Shown here one piece after another: positions 9,749 through 19,424 of a stretch of DNA of 53,909 nucleotides. Under the pieces are notes generated by a model. That model was not told where the DNA came from. It saw only the letters and a list, made by a program, of their open reading frames with translations, and did not search any database. This stretch comes from Nitrospirota bacterium. GTDB lineage: Bacteria > Nitrospirota > Thermodesulfovibrionia > Thermodesulfovibrionales > Dissulfurispiraceae. The stretch spans positions 1-53,909 of the forward strand of contig JAJZPZ010000002.1 of assembly GCA_021847795.1 (NCBI GenBank), given 5' to 3'. Positions within the stretch are counted from its first letter, which is position 1; every line of letters starts with the position of its first letter. Made by a program: the position numbers and the translations under genes.

Positions 9749-11047
9749 ATGATAGAACGGTACACACGCCCGGAGATGGGAAAACTCTGGGCGCCTGAGA
9801 GCAGGTTCCGCAAATGGCTTGATGTCGAGATTGCAGCATGCGAGGCCTGGGCCGAGCTTGGGGAGGTCCCGAAAAAGGCACTGCACGTAATAAAGAAAAA
9901 AGCGGGCTTTGATATCAAGCGGATCGATGAGATAGAAAAAACGGTAAAGCATGATGTGATTGCCTTCCTGACATCTGTCGCCGAATTTGTCGGCCCTGAG
10001 TCAAGGTTCATTCACAAAGGGCTCACCTCATCAGATGTAGTAGATACAGCCCTTTCGCTCCTTATGCGTGAAGCAGCGGATATCATTATCGGCGATATCG
10101 GGGAAATGATGGCTGTCCTGAAGGCACAGGCTTTCACCTATAAAGACACTCCGTGCATGGGAAGGAGTCATGGTATCCATGCAGAGCCCATGACCTTCGG
10201 GCTCAAATTCGCACTCTGGTACGAAGACGCAAAGAGAAACCTGAGGAGGATGGAACAGGCGAAAAGTGTCATAAGCATTGGGAAGTTCTCCGGCGCGGTC
10301 GGCACATTCTCCAATATCCCGACTGAGATCGAGAGTAAGGTATGCAAAAAACTGGGGCTTGCTCCTGAACCTGTAGCAACCCAGGTCGTACAAAGAGACA
10401 GGCATGCAGAATACATGACTGCCCTTGCGCTGGTGGCAGCCTCCATCGAGAAGATAGCTGTCGAGATGCGGCACCTGCAGAGGACGGAAGTGCTGGAAGC
10501 CGAGGAGCCGTTCACTGAAGGACAGAAGGGCTCGTCAGCTATGCCCCACAAGAGGAATCCCGTGGGAAGTGAGAACCTCTCCGGCCTTGCAAGGGTCGTC
10601 CGGTCCAATGCGCTTGCAGCACTCGAAGATATTGCCCTCTGGCACGAAAGGGACATCTCCCACTCCTCTGTGGAAAGGGTTATCATTCCCGACAGCACGA
10701 TTTTGGTTGACTATATGCTGAACAGGCTGACAGGCATTCTCAGGAACATGCACGCATATCCCGCGAGAATGAAAGCAAATATGGACAGGAGCTATGGCTT
10801 ATACAATTCACAGGGGGTAATGCTTGCCCTTGTCGGGAAAGGCCTGACCCGGGAGAAGGCTTATGCGCTGGTCCAGAAAAACGCCATGGAAAGCTGGAAA
10901 AAGGGGATCGGGTTCATGGAACTGCTTATGGAAGACAGCGAAATAACAGGACATCTCTCCAGGGCTGAAATAAAGAAGATATTCGACCTGAAATATTATC
11001 TCAGGAATGTTAATTACATATTCAAAAGAGTCTTCGGCGGGAAATAG
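9749..11047 (+). CDS. purB: adenylosuccinate lyase
   Basis: GSSAMPHKRNPVGSENLSGLAR signature, KGLTSSDVVDTA. Confidence 0.96.
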   Translation: MIERYTRPEMGKLWAPESRFRKWLDVEIAACEAWAELGEVPKKALHVIKKKAGFDIKRIDEIEKTVKHDVIAFLTSVAEFVGPESRFIHKGLTSSDVVDTALSLLMREAADIIIGDIGEMMAVLKAQAFTYKDTPCMGRSHGIHAEPMTFGLKFALWYEDAKRNLRRMEQAKSVISIGKFSGAVGTFSNIPTEIESKVCKKLGLAPEPVATQVVQRDRHAEYMTALALVAASIEKIAVEMRHLQRTEVLEAEEPFTEGQKGSSAMPHKRNPVGSENLSGLARVVRSNALAALEDIALWHERDISHSSVERVIIPDSTILVDYMLNRLTGILRNMHAYPARMKANMDRSYGLYNSQGVMLALVGKGLTREKAYALVQKNAMESWKKGIGFMELLMEDSEITGHLSRAEIKKIFDLKYYLRNVNYIFKRVFGGK

Positions 11048-11095
11048 GCAAGGGCTTCACCTTAAAAGGAATGTGGCAGGTACCAATAATGCCGG

Positions 11096-13027
11096 TCAGA
11101 ACTGCATTTGCGAGACCGGCAGGTAAACGCAAAAGGTTGTGCCGATCCCCAGTTCCGACTCTACCGTAATGTGCCCGTCGTGGTTTTTAACGATGGAGTA
11201 ACAGATTGCCAGCCCGAGCCCTGTGCCTTTCCTGCTCCCTTTCTTTTTGGTCGTAAAATAAGGGTCGAATATTTTCTGCAAATGACCTTCCGGCACTCCG
11301 ATGCCCTGGTCCGTTATCGATACCTTCACATATTTCCCTTCCCTCAGCGGCAAGCTATCCTTGGCATTTACCGGAACATTTTCAGCGCAAATCCTGATTG
11401 TCCCTCCCCTGGGCATGGCTTCCCTCGCATTGATAAACAGGTTGTGGATCACCCTGCTGATCTGGCCCCCGTCGACTTCGACAGGCCAGAGGCCGGCCGG
11501 GATAGCAAGCTCGTAATCCGCTTTCAAATCATCCGGGGAAAAACTGATGGAGTCCCTGATTAGTTGGGCAATGGCCGTTATCCTTCTTACAGGCTCGCCG
11601 ATTTTTGCAAAAGTGAACAATTGCTGGGTCAGGTCCTTTGCCAGCCGCGATGCTTTTTCAGCCATGGACAGGCTTTCCAACACCGTGTCCTTGCTTTCCA
11701 TGCTCGACCTTGCAAGGGAAATGCAATTGAGAATGCCGGCAAGCAGATTATTGAAATCATGGGCAATGCCTCCGGCAAGGACGCCGATGGATTCGAGTTT
11801 TTGGGATTTGAGAAACTCATCTTCCAGCTTTTTGCGGTCAGTAATGTCCTGGGACATCAATACGAATCCGGCGAGGCGCCCGCTGTTGTCCAGTATCCCG
11901 GACACCTTTGAGGCGATATAGCGCGTGCCCTCATCTTTTTTCTGCTCAATAGTATATGTGTATTCACCCTCCCTCCGGACTATCTCAAAAGCCTCTCTGA
12001 AATGAAAGGGGCAGGTTTTCTCTTCAATGCCGATCTCGGTTATTTCCCGTCCTATGACCTCTTCCGCCCTGCAGCCGAATATCTTTTCAGCCACCGGGTT
12101 GTAATATACAATGTTAAAGCTCAGGTCCACGGCAATGATTGCCAGGTCCGTAGAGGAGCGCAGGATGTTCTCGAGCACCACCTTTTCACTCAGGATCTTC
12201 TTGGTCTTCTGGAGGACTTCTTCCTTACCGCGAATGATTTCCTTCAGGAACTCTATATACCTGTCCTCGATCTGCCTGACTATATCGTGCTGGGTAATCA
12301 GTCCCGCAATAATCCCGAGTTGGTCAACCACCACGAGCCTGCGGATCCTTTCATTGCTCATAATCATGGCCGCTTCATGCACAGAGGCATCGGATGATAC
12401 GGTCCGCACAGGGCGGCTCATTACCTCTCCGATGGCAACATCACCCCTGTTCCCTTCCTTTCGATACAGGCGCACGACATCGCGTTCAGTCAGGATGCCG
12501 ATCGGGTGTTTGCCTGCTTCAACAACAATACAACTTATTGAATACCTGGCCATATACGATACGGCATCCTTCAGCAGATATTGTTTTTCAACGGCAACCA
12601 CGTTCTTGGTCATGATCTTCGAAATGTTCTTCACTTCGACAAAATACTCGATGCCTAGGCTTCTCATGATATCGGACTGGGTTACCAGCCCCGCCAATTC
12701 GCCTTTTGCGCCTACGATCACAAGATGACGGATTTTATTTGATTCCAGCAGGTTATATGCCTCATAGATATTGGCGCTGCTGCCTGCGGTAATTACGGGA
12801 CTGCTCATCAGCTCCCTGATTTCTATCTTGCTGGAATGAACGCCGCGGGAGACTGCCTGGACAAAATCTCTCTCGGTAAATATCCCGGCAGGCTTCTTGT
12901 TCTCTACAATCACCATGCAGCTTATCCTGTTTTTCTCCATAATGGCGATCGCGTCGGAAACACTGGTTTCAGGAGGGACGGAAATTACCTTTGAGGTGAA
13001 TATTTTCTTAAGAGACTTTCTCTTCAT
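11096..13027 (-). CDS. sensor histidine kinase with four CBS domains and a PAS domain
   Basis: Four CBS repeats (MTKNVVAVE..., GILTERDVVR...), PAS, phosphoacceptor GVLAGGIAHDFNNLL, HATPase GTGLGLAICYSIVKNHDG. Confidence 0.9.
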   Translation of the reverse strand: MKRKSLKKIFTSKVISVPPETSVSDAIAIMEKNRISCMVIVENKKPAGIFTERDFVQAVSRGVHSSKIEIRELMSSPVITAGSSANIYEAYNLLESNKIRHLVIVGAKGELAGLVTQSDIMRSLGIEYFVEVKNISKIMTKNVVAVEKQYLLKDAVSYMARYSISCIVVEAGKHPIGILTERDVVRLYRKEGNRGDVAIGEVMSRPVRTVSSDASVHEAAMIMSNERIRRLVVVDQLGIIAGLITQHDIVRQIEDRYIEFLKEIIRGKEEVLQKTKKILSEKVVLENILRSSTDLAIIAVDLSFNIVYYNPVAEKIFGCRAEEVIGREITEIGIEEKTCPFHFREAFEIVRREGEYTYTIEQKKDEGTRYIASKVSGILDNSGRLAGFVLMSQDITDRKKLEDEFLKSQKLESIGVLAGGIAHDFNNLLAGILNCISLARSSMESKDTVLESLSMAEKASRLAKDLTQQLFTFAKIGEPVRRITAIAQLIRDSISFSPDDLKADYELAIPAGLWPVEVDGGQISRVIHNLFINAREAMPRGGTIRICAENVPVNAKDSLPLREGKYVKVSITDQGIGVPEGHLQKIFDPYFTTKKKGSRKGTGLGLAICYSIVKNHDGHITVESELGIGTTFCVYLPVSQMQF

Positions 13028-13100
13028 ATTTTACCGGACCCCGCGCGGCAGCATGTTTCCATGCAGTTAAATTAGTCGAATGCACGCTTCCTGTCAAGAC

Positions 13101-13658
13101 TTACTCCCAGCTTTCATAAAAAACGCTCTCACTAAGGGGCTTCCTCGGAGATGCCCCTGTTTTCTCCTCAGCAGGATACCCGAGGGGGAAAAGGCCTACA
13201 ATACGGATATTTGACGGAACCTTCAGTAGACTTCGGATCTTTTCCTCTTCAAACACGCCCACGAAAACAGTGCCGAGCCCGAGGGCGCGTGCCGCAAGCA
13301 TAAGGGTCTGCGAAGCAATCCCCACGTCAGTCATATAGTAGGGCTGGTCCCATAAGGTCCCTGACTGCTTCGGATCAGCACAAGCGACAATCACAACCGG
13401 GGCTTCAGCAATGCCTTTTTTCGCAGGGTTTGCCTTGTACCCGAGGGGGGAAAAGAAATTCTCGACATAGGAAAGCTCGCTGATCTTTTCCTTCACTGAA
13501 GGGTCTCTGACAACAACAAACCTGCAGCATTGGAAGTTCGCCCACGAGGGGGAATGCCGGACAGCTTCGAGTATTGTATGCAGCTTCTCATCTTCTACCG
13601 GCTTATCGGTAAATCTGCGGATGCTTCTTCTGGTCCGTATAACATCAAAGACATCCAT
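13101..13658 (-). CDS. nitroreductase family protein
   Basis: [43 protein letters not shown]...; likely start at 13658. Confidence 0.9.
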   Translation of the reverse strand: MDVFDVIRTRRSIRRFTDKPVEDEKLHTILEAVRHSPSWANFQCCRFVVVRDPSVKEKISELSYVENFFSPLGYKANPAKKGIAEAPVVIVACADPKQSGTLWDQPYYMTDVGIASQTLMLAARALGLGTVFVGVFEEEKIRSLLKVPSNIRIVGLFPLGYPAEEKTGASPRKPLSESVFYESWE

Positions 13659-13778
13659 AATGCCCTCCTCTGTCTGGGGGTTTATATACTGTTTGCCAAT
13701 GGAGCGCTTGCCGGAATAATAATAAGGCATTGAAGTTTTTTTGTAAATCTAATTTATCGTGCAGCACGGAGGGCAGGT

Positions 13779-13970
13779 TCAGCCCTTTAACCCGGGAATG
13801 AACCGGGGGACCCTTTTCATGTATTCACGATATTCAGTCCCGAAGCTTTTCTTCAGGCGTTTCTCCTCAGCCATTGCCCCGTATATAAAATACAGATCGG
13901 GATGTAGGGGAAAAGAAGGAATACGGGGGGCAACTTTCAGGAGGTTTGGTCTTTTGCTGTTGTTGTGTAG
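13779..13970 (-). pseudogene. C-terminal remnant resembling an isoprenylcysteine carboxyl methyltransferase family protein
   Basis: LHPDLYFIYGAMAEEKRLKKSFGTEYREYMKRVPRFIPG; N-terminal part replaced by repeat-derived sequence. Confidence 0.5.
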
Positions 13971-14165
13971 TGAGTTGTCATTGCCGCGCTTCGCTCGCAA
14001 TGACGGACGAACACCGACGCGTTATGAATCGTACTCTGTTCTATAAAATCAGACCGCTATTCGCTCCCTTTCAGGAAGAAGCAGTTGGTCATTTTACTGG
14101 GGCTAAGAATCCAGTAGGGGCCGACATATTCATAAGATATTTCCTGCCTATTTTCCAGAAGCCAA

Positions 14166-14336
14166 TTAGGGCAGTGCTTTCTTTCTGTGCTTTGTTAGAT
14201 TTATAATCTGCCCATCATCGAAAATATAAAAAGGAGTTCGAGTTTTTACCGCCAACTCCCTTGCCTTCTTCGCTGCCCTCTTGAGAGCTTTGTCAACCTT
14301 GGCAAAGTCTGTGTCTTTCGGCAGGTTCTTTTTCAT
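14166..14336 (-). CDS. small protein, putative partner of zeta-like ATPase
   Basis: MKKNLPKDTDFAKVDKALKRAAKKARELAVKTRTPFYIFDDGQIINL; start overlaps the upstream stop. Confidence 0.6.
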   Translation of the reverse strand: MKKNLPKDTDFAKVDKALKRAAKKARELAVKTRTPFYIFDDGQIINLTKHRKKALP

Positions 14337-14860
14337 TTCTTTTTCCCCCAATCCAGAAGTATCGGTGTGCTGCCGGAATTGTCGTATAGTATCCAGGCAT
14401 CAACGATATCCTTGTAAGTTTTTTCAAAATTTCGCAGGCCTGCGCTGAATCTCCGTCGAATAACGTTTTCAGCCACATTATGTCCACCTTGTGCAACCCG
14501 AGCAGCCACCCTGGCTGCGGCCATCTCAGAATTCGGTAGACTCAAAAAGATAAGCTCAACATAATATCCAATGGACTGCCATTGCAAAATATCATGCGCA
14601 TAGGCCCGACCACTAAGGGTAGTCTCAAATGAGAAGCTTCGCTGTTGACGAACGCGTGTTTTGATTTCTTCAAGCATAAGTCGCCCCGCTCGCAAGGAGG
14701 CAGTTTCAGGGCGAAAAGGTGACAGCCCGGCAGCTATAAAATCAGCATTGATGAAATCCGGGCAACCGGCCTCGTTTGGCAAAAACTCCTTTGCAAAAGT
14801 AGTTTTGCCTGCTCCATTGGGGCCTGCTATGATTATGATCTTTAACTCTTTTTTAGGCAT
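14333..14860 (-). CDS. zeta-toxin-like AAA/P-loop kinase
   Basis: IIIAGPNGAGKTTFAKEFLP Walker A, INADFIAAGLSPFRPE, SFSFETTLSG: zeta toxin family. Confidence 0.85.
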   Translation of the reverse strand: MPKKELKIIIIAGPNGAGKTTFAKEFLPNEAGCPDFINADFIAAGLSPFRPETASLRAGRLMLEEIKTRVRQQRSFSFETTLSGRAYAHDILQWQSIGYYVELIFLSLPNSEMAAARVAARVAQGGHNVAENVIRRRFSAGLRNFEKTYKDIVDAWILYDNSGSTPILLDWGKKK

Positions 14861-15262
14861 AGTAAAATTATAACATGATCAATAAGCGAATCGTCGCTGA
14901 AATAAGAAGATTAGTCGCGGAAGGTCTGCATCAAGGACCCGATGGTCTGGAGGGGTGCTTGCATGTAAATACTGATTTCTACTCCATAGTGCCCTTCGTA
15001 CTATTCCGAATTGTATCAGAATGTTATTCGCGGAAGGGGGCTGCGTTCTCCAAACGGGCCTGTTTTAAAGAGCGCCCTTATTTCCCGGCTCTCGGGCCGG
15101 CACAAAAAACATCTCATAGCTTTTGTAACCGCACGGCAGTGCGACGGCGGACTCGGAGGCCTTTACATTCTCCTGCGGTAGGAATTTACATAGAAGCGCC
15201 GAATCACAAAATGAAACAACAGGATACTCCGGGCTTATCGTCTGATATCCGGTGTTTGTGCC

Positions 15263-15493
15263 TTACTGTATCAAGGAACGACCTCTAAGTTCCTTTACCA
15301 TCCGGTCAAACTCTTCCCTATGCCTGTATCCAAGCTCCACGATGGCATCGTACTGTTCCATCTCTCCCCCTGGGTCGGCTAAAGGCAGGAACCTGTTGAA
15401 TAAAGATATGAAAACATCTCTCTTCCCTGCTTCGAAATACAGGTCCTCAAACGCAGCAATGATCTTAAAGGCAGTATCTTCTATTTCCGCCAT
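15263..15493 (-). CDS. hypothetical protein (76 aa)
   Basis: Open frame with upstream AGGAGGTGCTGTCAA (minus strand); acidic/helical composition. Confidence 0.5.
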   Translation of the reverse strand: MAEIEDTAFKIIAAFEDLYFEAGKRDVFISLFNRFLPLADPGGEMEQYDAIVELGYRHREEFDRMVKELRGRSLIQ

Positions 15494-15644
15494 TTGACAG
15501 CACCTCCTTCATGTATAAACGAATTATAACAGAAAATTACTTTACGGGATGGCTGGACCCCTTCCTCCTCAGGGCAAACGCATCAAAATAGCAATTCAAT
15601 AGAAAACAACGAGATTGCTTCAGGATACGACCCTTCGCAATGAC

Positions 15645-15755
15645 GGGGTCCCCGGAAGACGAAGACTTGTGGGGTGGATTGGGGGTCCCCGGAAGACGAA
15701 GACTTGTGGGGTGGATTGGGGGTCCCCGGAAGGCGAAGACTTCTGGGGTAGAATG
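15645..15755. repeat. 37-bp tandem repeat x3
   Basis: ggggtccccggaagacgaagacttgtggggtggattg repeated at 15645, 15682, 15719 (third copy with 4 mismatches). Confidence 0.92.
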
Positions 15756-15959
15756 ACAGTCATTGCGAGTCCCGACACGCACCGGGATAAACTCCGCGCG
15801 GCAATCTCAAGGACTTATAAGTTCACCCGACCTTATCATGCAATTGCCCTGCCTTCCTCCTGCCATTGCGGGCAGAGCAGAGGAGCAGCGATCCCGCCGT
15901 TTTTGACCAGGAATTCTATTGCATGCGGTTGCCCTGGTTCGGTGCCGGGCGGACCGGGG

Positions 15960-18230
15960 TTAAATGGTCAACCTCCGGTAAATCTCGGTAATCCTGTTCG
16001 GAAGTTTGCGGATTTCATCGATCACGATATAGTTTGTCTCGCCGTACATATGCGACAGATATGAACCGGCCTCTTTGTCTATCGTGATGCAGAAGGGGTG
16101 GATTCCCCGCTCCCTTGCCTCGATCAATGCCTTGCGGGTATCCTCGATCCCGTAATCTCCCTTATAGGCCCCCCAGTCCTCCGGCTTTCCATCACTAAGT
16201 GTGATCAGGAGCTTTGTCTTTGCCTCAACTATATTGAGAATGGAAGCCGAGTGGCGTATCGGAGCCCCCATTCTCGTGTAATCTTTCGGGGCTATCCCGG
16301 CAATCCGCCCCTTTACCGAATCCAGGTAGGGTTCATCAAAGCTCTTGATTTTATAATACTCGCATCGTGTCCTCGACATGCCTGAAAAGCCGTAAATGGC
16401 ATACCTGTCCCCAAGCGCCTCGAGGGCCTCACACATAAGAACAAGGGCCTCCTTTTCTGCATCATTGATCCATCCCTTGGTCGAGCCGCTCATATCAATA
16501 AGAAAAAGCACTGCGATATTCCGCTCCTGCCGATCTGTTCTGACAAAAAGGGCCTCTTCGGGAGACAGTCCTGCGCGCATATCGGAAAACGCCTCAACCG
16601 CAGCGTCAATATCAATGCAATCGCCGTCCTTCTGCCTCCTGAGCATCTTGGGCACTGTCCTGATGATTTCGAACCTCTTTCTTAATGCCGCTATATATCC
16701 CCCATGGCGCTTTCTCACCAGTTCGACAAAAGGCTCCTCTCCGGGCTGGATCTCGACTTCGAAAAGGCTGCACCACTGCCTTTTATAATCCCCCCTCTTG
16801 TAATCCCATTCGTCGTACTTTACTCCTGCGCCTTTTGCCTGCGGCTCATCTTCCTCATCAGTGAGGTCCTTAAGGGTTACGTAGGTGCTTCCGCTCTCCA
16901 CATCGCTCCCCTTGACGAGAACACCCCCGGGGACCCCTCCGAGCTCCTTGATCCGGCTGTTTATTTCCTCGTCGAGGGCCACAATCTTCCCCTTAATGGC
17001 AAGGTATTCCTCGTCCTTCCTGACCGGCTTCGCACGGACCGCGGGCCCGTCGGAACGATGCCTGCGGGGCTCAAAATCCGGCATGTTCATCAGTTTTGTT
17101 ATCACACCCTCAAGCTTTTTCATCGCCTCTTCCCTCTTTGCTTCCAGGCGCCGGGAGACCCGCTCAGGTTTAATTGTCCCGAGGAAAAAAACAGGACGCT
17201 GGGGCTTATAGTCCCCTTTCAGTTCTTTCGCTGCATCGTATGCGGCGAACAAGACTCCGACAATTTCATTGGGGTCGGTTGCACCTCGCAAGGACAGGAT
17301 TTTATCGCGCATTTTCGCCAACGCCTCCGGGGCAGTCCCCTTTGAATTTCCGGAAAGATAGTAGTGGTATATTCCCTCCGCAAAGGCGGACTTCTCGGAA
17401 AGATCTTCGAGCCGGGGCCTTTCGCTGAAGATTTCAGCTTTCAGGCCTTCTGCCTTGCTCATGAGCCCGGGGAGTTCCTTCCGGAGAAAGGAATCGAGCA
17501 TAAATGCCTCAAGAAGGGAAAAGAGGTCAACAGCAAACGCCCTTTCAGGAAATTGCCTGAAAAGCGCCTCAATGCCACGGGGGCCGGCCTCGTCGTCTTC
17601 CGGGCCGGACGTTCCAGGACCTTCAGGCGGCGCCTCATGCAAATCGACCATTAAAGTACCGCATGCTATCTGGCCCCATTTATGAGCAGCCATAAGAACA
17701 TAGAGGAGCAGGTTTTCCTGCGGGACGCGTGACCGGCTCAGGACAGGGGGCAGATAAACGGTATCAGTATCAGTGTAGGGTTCGCTGTCAGTTCCAATCG
17801 TAAGGTCCAGCCCTGAGATTCCCATGAGATACGTCTCAAGCAATCCCGTCACCTCCCTGAGCCTCAGGCGCTCAGGCTCCATAAAGGGTTCCAGGCCATC
17901 TTCGGGAACCTTTGCGACAAAATCTATGAAGGGATCGATCCCTTGCGATTCAAGGATATCGGCAGCATCATCGAACCACCTTTCCATTTCTTCAGGTTCA
18001 AGTTTCTGGGCAGCCGTACTTATTCGTTTAAGCGTATTGGACACAAGCGACGAGCTTGCATGGGAAAGGGCGAAACAGAGCGCAAGGACTTTCTGCCTGA
18101 GGTGACGGTCAAAGGAATCGATGGCATCAATGACCGCAATAATTTCCTCGTTCTCGAAAAAATCGAGACGCATGTTCTTGATAATCTCTTCCATCAGGTG
18201 TTCGCTGTTCGGCTGAGAGGTATCAGGCAT
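15960..18230 (-). CDS. VWA-domain protein, CbbO/NorD-like
   Basis: IAVLFLIDMSGSTKGWINDAEKEALVLMCEALEALGDRYAIYGFSG (MIDAS DMSGST); directly downstream of CbbQ/NorQ-like ATPase. Confidence 0.87.
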   Translation of the reverse strand: MPDTSQPNSEHLMEEIIKNMRLDFFENEEIIAVIDAIDSFDRHLRQKVLALCFALSHASSSLVSNTLKRISTAAQKLEPEEMERWFDDAADILESQGIDPFIDFVAKVPEDGLEPFMEPERLRLREVTGLLETYLMGISGLDLTIGTDSEPYTDTDTVYLPPVLSRSRVPQENLLLYVLMAAHKWGQIACGTLMVDLHEAPPEGPGTSGPEDDEAGPRGIEALFRQFPERAFAVDLFSLLEAFMLDSFLRKELPGLMSKAEGLKAEIFSERPRLEDLSEKSAFAEGIYHYYLSGNSKGTAPEALAKMRDKILSLRGATDPNEIVGVLFAAYDAAKELKGDYKPQRPVFFLGTIKPERVSRRLEAKREEAMKKLEGVITKLMNMPDFEPRRHRSDGPAVRAKPVRKDEEYLAIKGKIVALDEEINSRIKELGGVPGGVLVKGSDVESGSTYVTLKDLTDEEDEPQAKGAGVKYDEWDYKRGDYKRQWCSLFEVEIQPGEEPFVELVRKRHGGYIAALRKRFEIIRTVPKMLRRQKDGDCIDIDAAVEAFSDMRAGLSPEEALFVRTDRQERNIAVLFLIDMSGSTKGWINDAEKEALVLMCEALEALGDRYAIYGFSGMSRTRCEYYKIKSFDEPYLDSVKGRIAGIAPKDYTRMGAPIRHSASILNIVEAKTKLLITLSDGKPEDWGAYKGDYGIEDTRKALIEARERGIHPFCITIDKEAGSYLSHMYGETNYIVIDEIRKLPNRITEIYRRLTI

Positions 18231-19042
18231 TAGAATATGGATTGTATGATTTCAGAAAGTGCCCTGATCATTTCATGGTCATCCGTAAGCGTCCCTGAGA
18301 TCGCAACCTCGCAGGCGATTTTCGGATCTACCCCTGAATGTATCAGTTTCGCGGCATGAATAAGAAGCCTCGTGCTTGCGCCTTCGGAAAGGCCTGCGCT
18401 GACAAGGTTCCTGGTCTTGTCCCCGAAACTGACAAGCCGTCCCGCAGTAGGAGCGTCGATTTCAGATTCATGCTTTATGATCTCTGTTTCGAGCTCCCTT
18501 CCGGGGTACGTGAATTCAAGAGCGAGAAAACGTTGCCGTGTGCTTTGCTTCAGGTCTTTAAGGACACTCTGGTATCCTGGATTATACGATATCACAAGGA
18601 GGAATTCAGGCGCGGCATGCAGCATTTCGCCCCTTTTTTCAATAGGGAGGATTCTCCTGTGGTCCGCAAGGGGATGGATAACAACAGTAGTGTCTTTTCG
18701 CGCCTCAACAATCTCATCCAGATAGCAGAACCCCCCCACTTTGACAGCCCTTGTGATCGGGCCGTCAACCCAGACGGTTTCTCCTCCTTGTACAAGATAC
18801 CTGCCTACGAGGTCCGAGACCGTGAGGTCATCATGACAGGAGACTGTTATCAAGGGTCTCTTGAACCTCCATGACATATACTCCATGAATCGTGTCTTTC
18901 CACACCCGGTAGGTCCCTTCAGGAGTACGGGGATGCGGTTTCTGTAAGCCGCCTCGAAAAGCGCTTTTTCCTTGTCCACTTCCAGATAATACGGTTCTTC
19001 CTCAACCAGGTATTCTTCTATTTTTATCGTTTTCTTTTCCAT
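18230..19042 (-). CDS. MoxR-type AAA+ ATPase, CbbQ/NirQ/NorQ-like
   Basis: VLLKGPTGCGKTRFMEYMSWRFKRPLITVSCHDDLTVSDLVGRYL, FCYLDEIVEARKDTTVVIHPLADHRR. Confidence 0.9.
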   Translation of the reverse strand: MEKKTIKIEEYLVEEEPYYLEVDKEKALFEAAYRNRIPVLLKGPTGCGKTRFMEYMSWRFKRPLITVSCHDDLTVSDLVGRYLVQGGETVWVDGPITRAVKVGGFCYLDEIVEARKDTTVVIHPLADHRRILPIEKRGEMLHAAPEFLLVISYNPGYQSVLKDLKQSTRQRFLALEFTYPGRELETEIIKHESEIDAPTAGRLVSFGDKTRNLVSAGLSEGASTRLLIHAAKLIHSGVDPKIACEVAISGTLTDDHEMIRALSEIIQSIF

Positions 19043-19163
19043 TATTAAATTGTACTGAAATTATTTCCAACAGTAAACCACAGCGGACCCGATGAAACAA
19101 TTCAAAAGATACGCTATTGTTTGCAACAGGATCATGCCATCCCAAGCACATTGCATCCGACCT

Positions 19164-19350
19164 TCAGGGGCAGCGGGGCAGTCTGGCTGGAAGGCTTTCT
19201 CCGCGATACCTTTAAAAGTATTCGCCAACCCCGCTGATAGCTTCACTGAAAACCACTTCTCTTATCTCAGGGGAACATAACTGGCCGGATCATAATGTGT
19301 CTTTTATCGCGTTAGAAAGCCTTCCAGCCAGACTGCCCCGCTGCCCCTGA
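19164..19350. mobile_element. MITE-like element with perfect 37-bp terminal inverted repeats
   Basis: tcaggggcagcggggcagtctggctggaaggctttct (19164-19200) vs exact reverse complement 19314-19350. Confidence 0.75.
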
Positions 19351-19365
19351 CCATGCCCCCCGGAC

Positions 19366-19393
19366 TTGACAAAATATATGCAAACATTATTAT
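19366..19393 (+). promoter_or_regulatory. putative sigma70-type promoter for arsR-dsrE operon
   Basis: TTGACA (19366-19371), 16-nt spacer, TATTAT (19388-19393), repeated ATATATGCA motifs nearby. Confidence 0.5.
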
Positions 19394-19424
19394 ATATGCA
19401 TGCATCTACTCAGGAGGGATCAAC

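Noticed and set aside
14875-15288. 137-aa plus-strand ORF
   Set aside because: Composition and lack of motif suggest non-coding or decayed sequence
15645-15755. CRISPR array of 37-bp repeats
   Set aside because: Units are directly adjacent with no spacers and no cas genes nearby
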